Positions 45,439 to 54,454 of a stretch of DNA of 64,000 nt are shown in pieces; position 1 is the stretch's first letter, and each line of letters starts with the position of its first letter. A program made the position numbers and the translations under genes. Source of the stretch: JAIOHN01 sp038258185 (lineage in GTDB: Bacteria > Chloroflexota > Anaerolineae > Aggregatilineales > Phototrophicaceae); assembly GCA_038258185.1 (NCBI GenBank), contig JBBSQD010000003.1, forward strand, positions 1 to 64,000, given 5' to 3'. The notes beneath the pieces are model-generated. The model was not told the origin of the DNA. It was given only the letters and a program-made list of their open reading frames with translations, and searched no databases.

Positions 45439-45596
45439 ACAGTAATGCTCCTGGAGACTGTTTCAACTTAAAAAGATGGCTCAATGATGACGCCATCCAC
45501 ACAGAAGGATAGCTTGAAACCGCTATATTTAGCAACACTCTACTGCAAAAATGTAAGGTTTTGGGCAGAAATTACACTATTAGTTAACATAGACTG

Positions 45597-45605
45597 TGTT
45601 AGAAT
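45597..45605 (+). promoter_or_regulatory. Extended -10 for the CBM48 genes
   Basis: TGTTAGAAT at 45597-45605 gives a predicted start near 45612 and a leader of about 33 nt with an AAGGG site before the first CBM48 gene. The -35 is poor. Confidence 0.4.
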
Positions 45606-45644
45606 GTGCCATTGACAGTGATCTGAAAGTAAGGGTCAACAGCT

Positions 45645-45944
45645 ATGATCAAAAAACAGCCGCTTAAAAGTCGCCCCATTTGTAAGGTTACTTTTTATCT
45701 GCCAGCCGCGGTAAAAGCCGAGACGGTTCATCTGGTAGGCGACTTTAATGAATGGGATGAACAGGCCACACCGATGAAGCAGCTAAAGGATGGCCGTTTC
45801 ACGGTAACGCTTGAACTGGATACTGGAAAAGAATATCAGTTTCGCTATCTGATCGATGACAGCGAATGGCACAATGATTGGGAAGCCGATAAATACGTGC
45901 CCAATCCTTTTAGTGGCGACAATTCGGTCGTCGTGACGTCATAA
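45645..45944 (+). CDS. Stand-alone glycogen-binding (CBM48/isoamylase early set) protein, copy 1
   Basis: The 99-residue product consists almost entirely of one CBM48/AMPK-beta-like domain: CKVTFYLPAAVKAETVHLVG, the GDFNEWDEQATPMKQLKDGR loop with the sugar-binding Trp, the strand LELDTGKEYQFRYLIDDSEW, and the C-terminal ADKYVPNPFSGDNSVVV. These modules normally sit at the N-terminus of branching or debranching enzymes or in AMPK beta; here no catalytic domain is attached. It is intact, with its own AAGGG site. Its neighbours are glycogen phosphorylase (divergent) and a second copy 107 bp downstream. A role as a glycogen-bound adaptor or small regulator is inferred from the domain and position. 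Confidence 0.9.
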   Translation: MIKKQPLKSRPICKVTFYLPAAVKAETVHLVGDFNEWDEQATPMKQLKDGRFTVTLELDTGKEYQFRYLIDDSEWHNDWEADKYVPNPFSGDNSVVVTS

Positions 45945-46051
45945 ATTGCATCTGGGAACTGTTGAAATTAGTTATGAGAAAAAATTTTCCAGCTCACGAT
46001 AAATTTTGATCGTGTGTTCCCAAAGCAAACAAAGACAAAGGAAGAACCCAG

Positions 46052-46342
46052 ATGATTAAGAAACAATACCTCAAGAGCCGTCCGGTTTGTAAAGTTACCT
46101 TCGAGCTGCCGAAGTCGGTTGCGGCTGAAACTGCTCAGATAGTCGGCGATTTTACAGGCTGGAATGCGCTGCCGATGGATCAGTTGAAGGATGGTCGTTT
46201 TAAGACCGTGCTGGAATTAGAGCAGGGGCAGGAATATCAGTTTCGCTATCTGCTGAACGAGCAGGACTGGCAGAATGATGAAGAAGCGGATAAGTACGTC
46301 AGCAATCCGTTCAATGGTGAAAACTCTGTCCTGGCCGTTTAA
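46052..46342 (+). CDS. Stand-alone glycogen-binding (CBM48/isoamylase early set) protein, copy 2
   Basis: This 96-residue paralogue of the preceding gene keeps the same frame: CKVTFELPKSVAAETAQIVG, GDFTGWNALPMDQLKDGRF, LELEQGQEYQFRYLLNEQDW, and ADKYVSNPFNGENSVLAV. The conserved Trp of the FTGW loop and the aromatic strand residues are present. It has its own AAGGAAG site and ends at a strong terminator, so the two form a small operon or two monocistronic units. Their divergence at many positions argues against a very recent copy; both are probably functional. It is convergent with the GH57 gene. Confidence 0.9.
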   Translation: MIKKQYLKSRPVCKVTFELPKSVAAETAQIVGDFTGWNALPMDQLKDGRFKTVLELEQGQEYQFRYLLNEQDWQNDEEADKYVSNPFNGENSVLAV

Positions 46343-46372
46343 GCACTCAGCCTGATTGCGCTAGAATTTCAG

Positions 46373-46410
46373 AATGGGGCCCTGTTTTCGGACAGGGCCC
46401 CATTTTTATT
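46373..46410 (+). terminator. Rho-independent terminator
   Basis: AATGGGGCCCTGT (46373-46385) pairs perfectly with ACAGGGCCCCATT (46392-46404) across a 6-nt loop, followed by a T-rich tract. It ends the CBM48 transcript immediately before the convergent GH57 stop codon. Confidence 0.92.
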
Positions 46411-47814
46411 TTATTCTGTTAACTGAAGCGCAATGCCAAATTCTTCCATTACATGACGCAGGATATCCGCACCGCTGAGAGGGGTATTATCAGCAGTCAC
46501 CACCGCCAGATCTGGCAGCAAGCGTTCCGCCAGATACTGACCGGTCGCACTTTGCGCCAGCGACATCGCGGCGGCAATACAGGCGATGGCATAGCGTGGC
46601 TGGGCACTGTCCAGGTTATTGCCGGTAAACGTGTAACTGTTATACATCCTTAACGCCAGTTCTTCAGCCGCCAGTAAATCTTTTAGCGCTTCGGTCTCTT
46701 TGACCTTTGGCGCGAACTGCGCCAGAAATTCATCGGCGGTTATCTCGCCCAGCAGCACCGGAGCATAAGCGTCACGCAAGGCCCACGCATCCAGTTGATA
46801 TTTGCGGGTCAAATCCTCGTAAGCCCGGTCAATTTCGTTGCAGGCATTATCCAGCGCACGGCGCAGGGAACCTTTCCACACGGTATTCTTAGAGGCTTCA
46901 CCCGTGGCCCAATTGGTCAGGCCGGGTTCATCGCTCCAACTGCTGGGTTCTTCCAGTTGCACTGTGCCATAACTATCACTATCGGTAATATAGGCATCCA
47001 GCGTGACCACCTGATAACCGACAGACGGGGTTTCGTGGGTGACTAACCAGTACAGAAACTGATCTTCTCCGGCATAGTGATGGCCGAAGGTTTCACCCTC
47101 TGTCGCCAGTAACAGCAGCGGCCCGCTCGATTTGCGGGCGGGTACGAGTGTGTTGCGTGCCCAATGTCCAGCGCCACCGAGATTGTGGATATTAAACGAG
47201 ATATCGCTGGAAAGCTGATCATCGCGCACCAGCACCTTGATGCTGCGCCCACGGGACAGCTTCACCTCAAATGGGCCGCTACCGCCTTCTAACAGCGGCG
47301 TGCGCACCTGCTGACGCGATACCAGCGTATACTGGATACCTGCATCGGCCAGCATCCCCAGCGTTTCAAGGTCAACCGCCATTTCCGGCAGCCAGAATCC
47401 CAGCGGCTTGCGCCCAAAGTGGGACTCGAATGCGGCGATGCCCCACACGATTTCCGTGTGTTTATCGCGTTTACGGGCTAACGGCAGGATAAGATGGTGA
47501 TAGGCAGTCGCTAATGCGTTACCGAGACCATCTTTTTCAGCGGTGGCTTTATCACTGTCGATAATCTGTTGATAGACATCCGGCTCGCGCCGTTTCAGCC
47601 ATTGCAGCAGCGCTTCGCCGATGCTGTAGCTGATATGTTGAAAATTGCCTGCCTGTGCGTTAGGTCGATAACAGGCCTCAGTAATGCGCTCATTCCAGTT
47701 CTGATATGGAGCGGCCTGCGGTTCTGCGCCAACTGTCCGGGTAACGGGGTTGCCACGCGGCGGCTGACTGAAATGACCATAGACACTAAGGGCACTTCGG
47801 TCGATTTTAGTCAC
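46411..47814 (-). CDS. Glycoside hydrolase family 57 protein
   Basis: The 467-residue product has the GH57 (beta/alpha)7 barrel. It opens with VYGHFSQPPRGNPVTR, like the GHFYQPPRENP start of GH57 proteins joined to DUF3536. GFWLPEMAVDLETLGMLADA near 135 contains the likely nucleophile Glu, and LLATEGETFGHHYAGEDQFL near 230 contains the likely acid/base region. GH57 enzymes act on alpha-1,4/1,6-glucans with retention. The start is GTG at 47814 with AAGGGAG 9 nt upstream. It is the last gene of the minus-strand glycogen operon, 26 bp after glgC, and is probably a glycogen-trimming amylase or transferase. It is distinct from the longer branching-enzyme-like GH57 at 50.7 kb. Confidence 0.88.
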   Translation of the reverse strand: MTKIDRSALSVYGHFSQPPRGNPVTRTVGAEPQAAPYQNWNERITEACYRPNAQAGNFQHISYSIGEALLQWLKRREPDVYQQIIDSDKATAEKDGLGNALATAYHHLILPLARKRDKHTEIVWGIAAFESHFGRKPLGFWLPEMAVDLETLGMLADAGIQYTLVSRQQVRTPLLEGGSGPFEVKLSRGRSIKVLVRDDQLSSDISFNIHNLGGAGHWARNTLVPARKSSGPLLLLATEGETFGHHYAGEDQFLYWLVTHETPSVGYQVVTLDAYITDSDSYGTVQLEEPSSWSDEPGLTNWATGEASKNTVWKGSLRRALDNACNEIDRAYEDLTRKYQLDAWALRDAYAPVLLGEITADEFLAQFAPKVKETEALKDLLAAEELALRMYNSYTFTGNNLDSAQPRYAIACIAAAMSLAQSATGQYLAERLLPDLAVVTADNTPLSGADILRHVMEEFGIALQLTE

Positions 47815-47840
47815 TTAAGTTCTCCCTTGAATAGTGTTTA

Positions 47841-49100
47841 TCATTTTTTGGAGTAGCCCACCTTTGAACCTGCCGGTACAGTCTTATTGCTGAATTCTGC
47901 AAAATCTTCCATACGCAGATCCGTCCCCAGGATGACATCCCGACCGATGCTGAAACCGGCTGGAACGTGGGTGTTTTTACCCACACAGGTAATACCCAGG
48001 TCACCGACTTCCTGCACTTTGCCCACATGGGCATTGTGGCCGACCACGACAATTTTATCAATGATGCAGCGCTCAACGACTGCGCCAGCCTCGATATAAC
48101 TATCGGTGAGGATGATCGACTCTTTGACGACCGCATTCGGGCCCACATAGACACCGGGTGAGAGGACCGAACGTTCGACATGGGCGCCGTCGGCGATCAC
48201 CGTGCCATCGGTCAGCATACTGTCGATGACAGTCGCGTTTTTGTGTACCTGTACGGGCGGACGTTCCTCACTGCGGGTATGGATAATCCACGTGCGGTCA
48301 TTGAGGTTGAGTGAGGGCGGGGTTTCCAGCAAGTCCATGTGGGCTTCCCAGAAGGCATCAATCGTGCCGACATCAATCCAGTAACCGCCGTACGGATAAG
48401 CGAATACCCGCATTTTCTCGGTAATCATGCGCGGCAGAATGTCTTTACCGAAGTCATGATTGGAGCCTTTGAGCTTCTGGTCTTCCAGCAGCATTTGCTC
48501 CAGCACACCATAATTGAAAATGTACACACCCATGCTGGCAAGGGTTCCGGGTGGATTGGCCGGCTTTTCGACAAATTCGCGCACGCTGTAGTCTTCGTTG
48601 ATGTCGACAATGCCATAGCGGCTGGCTTCGTCTAGCGGTACGCGGATAGTGCAGACGGTGGCATCCGCTTTTTTCTCGCGGTGGAATTGCAGCATCACAT
48701 CGTAATCCATCTCGTAGATGTGATCCCCGGAGAGGATGATGACGTAGTCAGGCCGACCCCGCCGCACAAAGTTCAGATTCTGGGTGACTGCATCGGCTGT
48801 GCCAGCATACCAGTCGGTATCCAGATGGCCCTTAAACGGCTGCAAAATCTGCACACCACCGGTAAAGGAACGGTCAAGATCCCACGGACGACCTCGCGCA
48901 ATATGATCGTTCAGGCTGTGGGGGCGATATTGTGTCAGGATCAACACATCAAAAATGTTCGAGTTCACGCAGTTGCTCAGTGTAAAATCGATAATCCGAT
49001 ATTTCCCTGCAAAGGGTACGGCCGGTTTGGCTCGCTTCTGGGTCAGAATTGCCAGTCGTGTACCCTCACCACCAGCCAGAATAATCGCTTTAATCTTCAA
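47841..49100 (-). CDS. glgC: Glucose-1-phosphate adenylyltransferase
   Basis: The 419-residue product has normal GlgC length. The nucleotidyltransferase signature is AIILAGGEGTRLAILTQKRA, followed by KPAVPFAGKYRIIDFTLSNC, the GTADAVTQN substrate loop, and VIILSGDHIYEMDY. The C-terminal left-handed beta-helix (about 290-410) has hexapeptide-type repeats (VLSPGVYVGPNAVVKESIIL). It makes ADP-glucose from ATP and glucose-1-phosphate, the committed step of glycogen synthesis, and is usually allosterically controlled. The start is TTG at 49100 with AAGGG 9 nt upstream. It lies 108 bp after glgA on the same strand and 26 bp before the GH57 gene, within one operon. Confidence 0.96.
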   Translation of the reverse strand: MKIKAIILAGGEGTRLAILTQKRAKPAVPFAGKYRIIDFTLSNCVNSNIFDVLILTQYRPHSLNDHIARGRPWDLDRSFTGGVQILQPFKGHLDTDWYAGTADAVTQNLNFVRRGRPDYVIILSGDHIYEMDYDVMLQFHREKKADATVCTIRVPLDEASRYGIVDINEDYSVREFVEKPANPPGTLASMGVYIFNYGVLEQMLLEDQKLKGSNHDFGKDILPRMITEKMRVFAYPYGGYWIDVGTIDAFWEAHMDLLETPPSLNLNDRTWIIHTRSEERPPVQVHKNATVIDSMLTDGTVIADGAHVERSVLSPGVYVGPNAVVKESIILTDSYIEAGAVVERCIIDKIVVVGHNAHVGKVQEVGDLGITCVGKNTHVPAGFSIGRDVILGTDLRMEDFAEFSNKTVPAGSKVGYSKK

Positions 49101-49208
49101 ATTGAATTTCCCTTTCTGTCTTTAAATTATCATCAGTAAGAAGGTCTATTCGTAACTGACATTTTTCCATAAATAAACAGTCATATAGCCTGTATTCGTG
49201 TAGACAAC

Positions 49209-50657
49209 TCAACCTATCAGTTGCCGGTAGAGGTCGATGTAAGCGCGAGCGCTCTTGCTCCAGCTAAAGTCGGTTTCCATCCCGCGCTGCTGCATACGCT
49301 GCCAGGGTTCTGGCCGGGTGCGATACGTTTCAATCGCCCAGCGCAGCGTGTTGTAAAGCGCGTTGGTTTCTGTCCAGTTGAACACAAACCCATTGCCAGC
49401 ATCCGCCGCGCCGTTATCATAATTGGCGACGGTATCTGCCAGACCTCCGGTTTCGCGCACCAGCGGCAATGCTCCATAGCGCATGGCGATCATCTGACCC
49501 ATGCCGCACGGTTCGTAGTTGCTGGGCATCAGGAAAATATCGCACCCGGCATAGATGTGTTGGGCGACTTTCAGATTGTGCTCGACATAACTGCGGGCGC
49601 GCCAGTTAAAGTCTTGCCCTAGTCGCCACAACTCATGATTGTAATGCGGGCTGCCCGTGCCCAGGCCGACAAACTGCACATCTGTGCCGACCAGTAACCG
49701 GCGCAGCGCCGGGATCGCCAGATCAAGCCCTTTCTGCACATCCAGCCGGCTCACCAGCCCAATGACAGGGATATTGTCGCGCACCTCCAGACCGGCTTCG
49801 CGCTGAAGCTGACGCTTATTCTCGATGCGTTTGTGCATAAAGGTGTCCGCATCGAAATGGGTCGGGATCAGTGGATCAGTCGCGGGATTCCAGCGCTCCA
49901 TATCAATGCCGTTGAGAATGCCATAGACATCCGCATTACGGGTGCGGATCAAGCCGTCCACGCCATAACCCATATGCGGATACTGAATCTCAATGGCATA
50001 ACGCGGGCTTACTGTGGTGATGATATCGGCATAAGCGATGCCAATCGCCAGCAGATTGTCGGCCAGATTCTGATAGACAAGATCAGGCTGATAACGCCCG
50101 GGGATGCCCTGATCCCACAACCAGCCCCCGGCATTGGCGCCCTGATAAGCGATGTTATGGATGGTAAACATCGAGCTGACTTTGCCCCAGACTTCATCGT
50201 AACGGCTCTCATTGAGCAGGAAGGGCAGCAGGCCAGTGTGCCAGTCATGGGCATGGATCACATCCGGGAACCAGCCCAGACGCTCACGCAGTTCCCAGGC
50301 CACCGCCATCACCGCCTGATTGAAGAAAATGAAGCGGTCAATATCCTGCCCATCCCCGTCATAAACCCCGGCTTCCAGTCCAAAAAACGGCCACGCCTGG
50401 ATAAAATAGAAGGGCACACCATCATACACTGCCGTGTGGACATGGACTTCGGTGGTGCCAGTGCGGCGGGAAAATGTGAAGGAAAACAGGTAACTGAGCC
50501 GGAAGGCCTGATAATCCATAAAGCCATAAAAGGGCATGATGACCCGCGCATCCACGCCATCATGCCGGAGCGCCTTGGGCAGTGACCCGACCACATCCGC
50601 TAGTCCGCCCGTTTTGGCGAAGGGTGCGGCCTCTGCACTGGCGAATAAAATGTTCAT
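49209..50657 (-). CDS. glgA: Glycogen synthase
   Basis: The 482-residue GT5 glycogen/starch synthase begins MNILFASAEAAPFAKTGGLA with the ADP-glucose-binding KTGGL motif at about 15-19. HAHDWHTGLLPFLL near 135 is the conserved His region. The C-terminal Rossmann domain carries GLVSRLDVQKGLDLAIPAL and the E-x7-E type motif PSNYEPCGMGQMIAMRYG near 390, then PLVRETGGLADTV. It adds glucosyl units from ADP-glucose to the non-reducing end of the glucan. ATG follows AAGGAG. It sits 89 bp after the GH57 branching-enzyme gene and 108 bp before glgC, so the biosynthetic genes are in one strand and order. Confidence 0.96.
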   Translation of the reverse strand: MNILFASAEAAPFAKTGGLADVVGSLPKALRHDGVDARVIMPFYGFMDYQAFRLSYLFSFTFSRRTGTTEVHVHTAVYDGVPFYFIQAWPFFGLEAGVYDGDGQDIDRFIFFNQAVMAVAWELRERLGWFPDVIHAHDWHTGLLPFLLNESRYDEVWGKVSSMFTIHNIAYQGANAGGWLWDQGIPGRYQPDLVYQNLADNLLAIGIAYADIITTVSPRYAIEIQYPHMGYGVDGLIRTRNADVYGILNGIDMERWNPATDPLIPTHFDADTFMHKRIENKRQLQREAGLEVRDNIPVIGLVSRLDVQKGLDLAIPALRRLLVGTDVQFVGLGTGSPHYNHELWRLGQDFNWRARSYVEHNLKVAQHIYAGCDIFLMPSNYEPCGMGQMIAMRYGALPLVRETGGLADTVANYDNGAADAGNGFVFNWTETNALYNTLRWAIETYRTRPEPWQRMQQRGMETDFSWSKSARAYIDLYRQLIG

Positions 50658-50746
50658 TGAGAATTGCGCTCCTTAAGGTGTCAAGCGCCGCGAATAGCTT
50701 AACGCAAGTATAAACACTACAAGTTTAAGAATTGTTTATGCAGTCG

Positions 50747-52552
50747 TTATTGCTGCATATTGCTGGAGACACCATCGCCCTGGGCATCAAACCAGCGATA
50801 ATCAATATCCGGGAAGATTTTATCCAGTTCCCAGTATTCCGCCGCTGCTACGGTATCCGGTGCACCATTTTCCAGGCTGAGGGCGAGTTTCTCGAAGCGT
50901 TCCAGATGCTGGCTGAAGCGCTGAATCGCGTATTCCCGTGCCTGACCGGTGGTCACCAGAAACGGCCAATCGGAGCTTTGCATCAGCAGCAATTCACGCG
51001 CGGTCTGGTTCAGCACAAATTCCTCATCAGCGGTCGGCTGTGGGAAATCATCCACCATTGTTTCCATCCGCGCTTCCGCCTCATGGATGGGTTCCCACAT
51101 CCAGTGCGTTTCCGGGTTGTCCCATGTAAAGTGTGTTCCACCTGTACCCCACGAACTTTCAGGGATACTCAGCACTTCGGTGGGCGGATGCTGGCGGATG
51201 AATGTGGTGGCGGTGGTCAGTTGAATGTCCGGGTTTTGCGCCAGATGTCGCAGCACTTTACCCAGCCATGCGACTCCTTCATACCACCAGTGGCCGAAAA
51301 GCTCGGTGTCATAATTCGATGAAATCAGGCCAAACTGACCGGTTTTTTCGTGATGCTGCCGCAGCAGATCTCCTGCCAGATGTGCGAAATGCTCGGCATG
51401 CTGATCGACTTTATAGGCCGCCCAGTCGGGGTGATAAAAATCCTTGTCACCCAACTCGACCTTATTGCCGGTGACACGCCAGTACTGCAATCCGCTGCTT
51501 CCGGCTTTGCGATGAAACTCGCGGTAATCAACATCGCCGGGATAACCAGTTTCCGCACTCCAGACCTGCATACCGCTGCGATTATTACGCCCGATGACTG
51601 CGACATCCGAATGTTGCTCGGCATTGGCTCCGGCAGTAGTATCCGCGACGTAGTACGCCTCATAAGTCGAGGCACTGTTTTGCGGGGCGGTTTTGGCGGC
51701 AGGGATGACATAGCGGCGGCGGATCGCGCCATAAGGGCCAATCACATCCCCGGCGGCCACGCCTACGGGCTGCCCGCCAGTAATGGTATGTGTTTCGGTG
51801 AAAAAGACCTTGAGGCCATAGTCGTGCAGATAATGTTCCAGCCCCGGCCTGACGGTGCCATCCTCGGTGATATAAGCGGGACGATAGGCACATTCCGGCA
51901 GCCAGATGCCTGTCGGCTTGCGGCCAAACATGCGCTCATAACTGGCGACCCCCGTGTGTAACTGTCCGCGAATGGAGCTGTCATGCCCCAGTAGCGGCAG
52001 ATAGCTGTGGGTGGCAGCGCTGGTTGTGATTTCGATATAGCCTTCGTCCTGCAACTGGCGAAACGACCCGATAATGTCGCGGTTGAAGCGCACATTAAAA
52101 GCCTGCTTGATGCTCTCGAACCATTCTTTGTACCAGCTTGCCAGATAATGCAGGTGCGAGTCTTCGGTGCTGATACGATCAGCTTTATCCGCTGCTTCTT
52201 TGGAGAGAGGCGGGGCCAGGGGGTCGTTTTCGTTATCGACTGTGATTTCGTCCCCGGCCTGGAACAAAACCATATCTTTTTTGGCAGCGCGGATTTTCTC
52301 GTCCAGATAGTCGTCAAAATGATCGAGCACGTCGGCGTCCGCAAGCTGCTCAGCAAGGATGGGCGTGATGCCGAGCGTTAACTTAAATTCGATACCTTCT
52401 TCTTTAAGGTCATAGAGCGTCTGTAACAGAGGAATATAAGTTTCGCTGGCGGCTTCATGAATCCACTCTTCACCATGTGGCCAGCGGCCTGCCAGCCGCG
52501 CATATGGCAGATGACTGTGTAATACGAACGTAAATGCGCCTATTGCACCCAC
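50747..52552 (-). CDS. GH57 1,4-alpha-glucan branching enzyme-like protein
   Basis: The 601-residue product has the GH57 barrel and the C-terminal DUF1957 helical region of GH57 branching enzymes (about 520-570 residues in the family). Motifs are FTFVLHSHLPYARLAGRWPH at the N-terminus, RKPTGIWLPECAYRPAY with the nucleophile Glu, LQYWRVTGNK, and SSNYDTELFGHWWYEG with the acid/base Asp. An insert around residues 105-140 (DEITVDNENDPLAPPLSKEA) is not typical of the core. It forms alpha-1,6 branches. The start is GTG at 52552, preceded by CAGGAG. It begins 66 bp after the histidine-kinase gene on the same strand, so read-through from the RR-HK pair is possible. Confidence 0.9.
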   Translation of the reverse strand: MGAIGAFTFVLHSHLPYARLAGRWPHGEEWIHEAASETYIPLLQTLYDLKEEGIEFKLTLGITPILAEQLADADVLDHFDDYLDEKIRAAKKDMVLFQAGDEITVDNENDPLAPPLSKEAADKADRISTEDSHLHYLASWYKEWFESIKQAFNVRFNRDIIGSFRQLQDEGYIEITTSAATHSYLPLLGHDSSIRGQLHTGVASYERMFGRKPTGIWLPECAYRPAYITEDGTVRPGLEHYLHDYGLKVFFTETHTITGGQPVGVAAGDVIGPYGAIRRRYVIPAAKTAPQNSASTYEAYYVADTTAGANAEQHSDVAVIGRNNRSGMQVWSAETGYPGDVDYREFHRKAGSSGLQYWRVTGNKVELGDKDFYHPDWAAYKVDQHAEHFAHLAGDLLRQHHEKTGQFGLISSNYDTELFGHWWYEGVAWLGKVLRHLAQNPDIQLTTATTFIRQHPPTEVLSIPESSWGTGGTHFTWDNPETHWMWEPIHEAEARMETMVDDFPQPTADEEFVLNQTARELLLMQSSDWPFLVTTGQAREYAIQRFSQHLERFEKLALSLENGAPDTVAAAEYWELDKIFPDIDYRWFDAQGDGVSSNMQQ

Positions 52553-52618
52553 AAATATTTACTCCTGAAATGCAGACCGTTTTCAGGATTGTAACGATTC
52601 GTCTATACAAGGCGCAAA

Positions 52619-53857
52619 TTATGGCGTGGCTGTCGGGAGGATCATGGTAAATATGCTGCCGGCACCGCTATTGCTGCGCGCTGTGAGGTAGCCTTCATGG
52701 GCTTCGGCCACGCGTCGGGCAATGAAGAGGCCCTGACCCAGCCCGCGCGGATCAAGCAGTTTGCCGCTGGGGGTGCGGGGTTCGCCGCGGTAAAAACGCT
52801 CGAAAACATGCGGCATATCTTTTTCGGAGATGCCCACGCCAGTATCAACTATCTGAATGGCGACCTGTTCGTCACCTTCTTTACGGCCTGTGATGACAAT
52901 GCTGCCACCGGCTTCGGTATAACGCAGGCTGTTTTGCAGCAAATGACCCAATGCCCAGCGCAGGCGTTGATCGTCACCGATCACGGCCAGTTCTTCGGCA
53001 TGGCTCATCATGACCATCAGGCTGAGGTTGGCGCGTTTGATCTCTGGTTCTACGCCGTTGACCACATTCCAGATCACGTCTTCCAGATGCAGGGTGTCGT
53101 TACGGATGGCAAACGCGTCGGCGGTCATCTCGGAAATATCGAGCAGTTCCACGATCATGCGATCCAGAATATCGACGTTGCGGCCAATGGTTTCCAGAAA
53201 ACGACGGGGAATAGGCTGGCCTTCGGGTTGACCCAGCACCACTTCGCTCATGCCCTTGATGGCTGCCATTGGGGTACGCAGTTCATGCGAAATAGCGGTG
53301 ATAAATTGTTCTTTCAGCCGGTCACCCAGCGCATCCCGCGTGATATCGCGCAGCACCATCATCGTGCCTAGGCGGACACCTTGTTTATCGGTGACGGCGG
53401 CGATCTGCGCCCCCAGAATCTGATTGTTGACCTGCACGCGGGCGGGCTCACTGAGCGGTGCCAGCTCGGTATCCATCTGTTCAACATCATTGTAGGCCTG
53501 GAACAACCCGCCCAACTCACTATCCCAGAAGGCTTTCTGACTGCCGAGCAGGGCACGCGCCGCCTTGTTAATCAGCACGATGCGCCCGTCGTTATCCTGC
53601 ATGATGATGCCTTCATCAATGCTGGCGAGGATGCCGCTAAGGCGTTGAATTTCGCCTTCACGCATTTCGATGCGTTTGCGGTCACGCTTATGGACGGATT
53701 TATAATTGTCCAGTTCTTCCTGAAGCAGGGAGCGCCGGTTGAAAGAGGTGTACAACCGGCTGAATAAACGCTCTGTGACCGTGCCTAACTGATTCACGCG
53801 GGATAAGACCCCGGTCAATTCACGCGGGTCAGATTGTGGTTGTGGATTTTGTGCCAT
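52619..53857 (-). CDS. PAS-domain sensor histidine kinase
   Basis: The 412-residue product has an N-terminal helical/coiled segment (about 20-75), a PAS domain (about 70-170, LASIDEGIIMQDNDGRIVLI), a HisKA dimerisation helix with phosphoacceptor His at 191 in FITAISHELRTPMAAIKG, and a HATPase domain. The latter has an N box (LRWALGHLLQNSLRYT), a G1 box (VDTGVGISEKDMPHVFERFY) and a G2 box (GLGQGLFIARRVAEAHEGY). No transmembrane segment is seen, so it senses a cytoplasmic signal. It lies 32 bp after a receiver-only response regulator on the same strand and is its most likely partner. The glycogen operon follows 66 bp downstream. Confidence 0.93.
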   Translation of the reverse strand: MAQNPQPQSDPRELTGVLSRVNQLGTVTERLFSRLYTSFNRRSLLQEELDNYKSVHKRDRKRIEMREGEIQRLSGILASIDEGIIMQDNDGRIVLINKAARALLGSQKAFWDSELGGLFQAYNDVEQMDTELAPLSEPARVQVNNQILGAQIAAVTDKQGVRLGTMMVLRDITRDALGDRLKEQFITAISHELRTPMAAIKGMSEVVLGQPEGQPIPRRFLETIGRNVDILDRMIVELLDISEMTADAFAIRNDTLHLEDVIWNVVNGVEPEIKRANLSLMVMMSHAEELAVIGDDQRLRWALGHLLQNSLRYTEAGGSIVITGRKEGDEQVAIQIVDTGVGISEKDMPHVFERFYRGEPRTPSGKLLDPRGLGQGLFIARRVAEAHEGYLTARSNSGAGSIFTMILPTATP

Positions 53858-53889
53858 GCCTGTATCCAGCTATCAATTTAATATCGCTG

Positions 53890-54282
53890 TTATCTACTGT
53901 ACATGACATTGTGTAAAAGCGCATGTAGCTGATCAAAATCAGGCAGCGGCTTGCCGATAATATGGTCGACACCCGTTGCCAGAATCGCATTGCGCTGGCT
54001 TTCATTCAGTGAGAAAGCCGTCATCAATACCACCGCCATGCTGTGCAGTTCCGGCATCGACCGGATACGATGGGCGATTTCGTCACCTTTTTTACCGGGC
54101 ATACGAATATCCATCAGCGCCAGATTGGGCATGGGCCCATTGTACTGGCCGCTTTCGACACTATCCAGCCAGTTCCACACCCGCTGGCCGTCCTCAAATA
54201 CAATTGCTTCATAACCCCATGCCTGACAGAGTGTCTCCACAAGGTTGCGTATATCGGTTTCATCCTCGGCAATTAACCACAT
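53890..54282 (-). CDS. Single-domain response regulator
   Basis: The 130-residue product is a receiver domain only. The acidic pair lies in WLIAEDETD, the phosphoacceptor Asp is in LALMDIRMPGKKG at about 58, Thr is in VVLMTAFSL near 87, and Lys is in IIGKPLPDFDQL near 109. No DNA-binding or enzymatic output domain is attached. It is the first gene of an RR-kinase pair and is divergent from another receiver gene that starts 172 bp away. The two receivers share an EDExDI start and a KPLPxFxxL block, so they form a paired set, perhaps competing for the same kinase. ATG follows CAGGATG. Confidence 0.92.
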   Translation of the reverse strand: MWLIAEDETDIRNLVETLCQAWGYEAIVFEDGQRVWNWLDSVESGQYNGPMPNLALMDIRMPGKKGDEIAHRIRSMPELHSMAVVLMTAFSLNESQRNAILATGVDHIIGKPLPDFDQLHALLHNVMYSR

Positions 54283-54382
54283 GCGCGGTTCATCCTGTTC
54301 GTCTCTAAGACAATTTCCAATTAAACTGACTTATTTCAATATACAATAGGTTATGTATAGAGAATCGTAAAACTACAAAATT

Positions 54383-54411
54383 TTGCTTAATGCGCATGAG
54401 AATCTTATTAT
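54383..54411 (+). promoter_or_regulatory. Sigma70-like promoter for the RR-NERD-AddAB operon
   Basis: TTGCTT (54383-54388), a 17-nt spacer and TATTAT (54406-54411) predict a start near 54418. The response regulator follows at 54455 with GAGGTG at 54443-54448. Confidence 0.5.
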
Positions 54412-54454
54412 AGTAGAATGAGGTTTGATTGCAGTTAAAAGTGAGGTGGAAACG

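Noticed and set aside
45645..46342. CBM48 genes as fragments of a broken branching enzyme
   Set aside because: Both have complete domains, their own ribosome-binding sites and stops, and they are paralogues of each other; no catalytic GH13 remnant lies around them.
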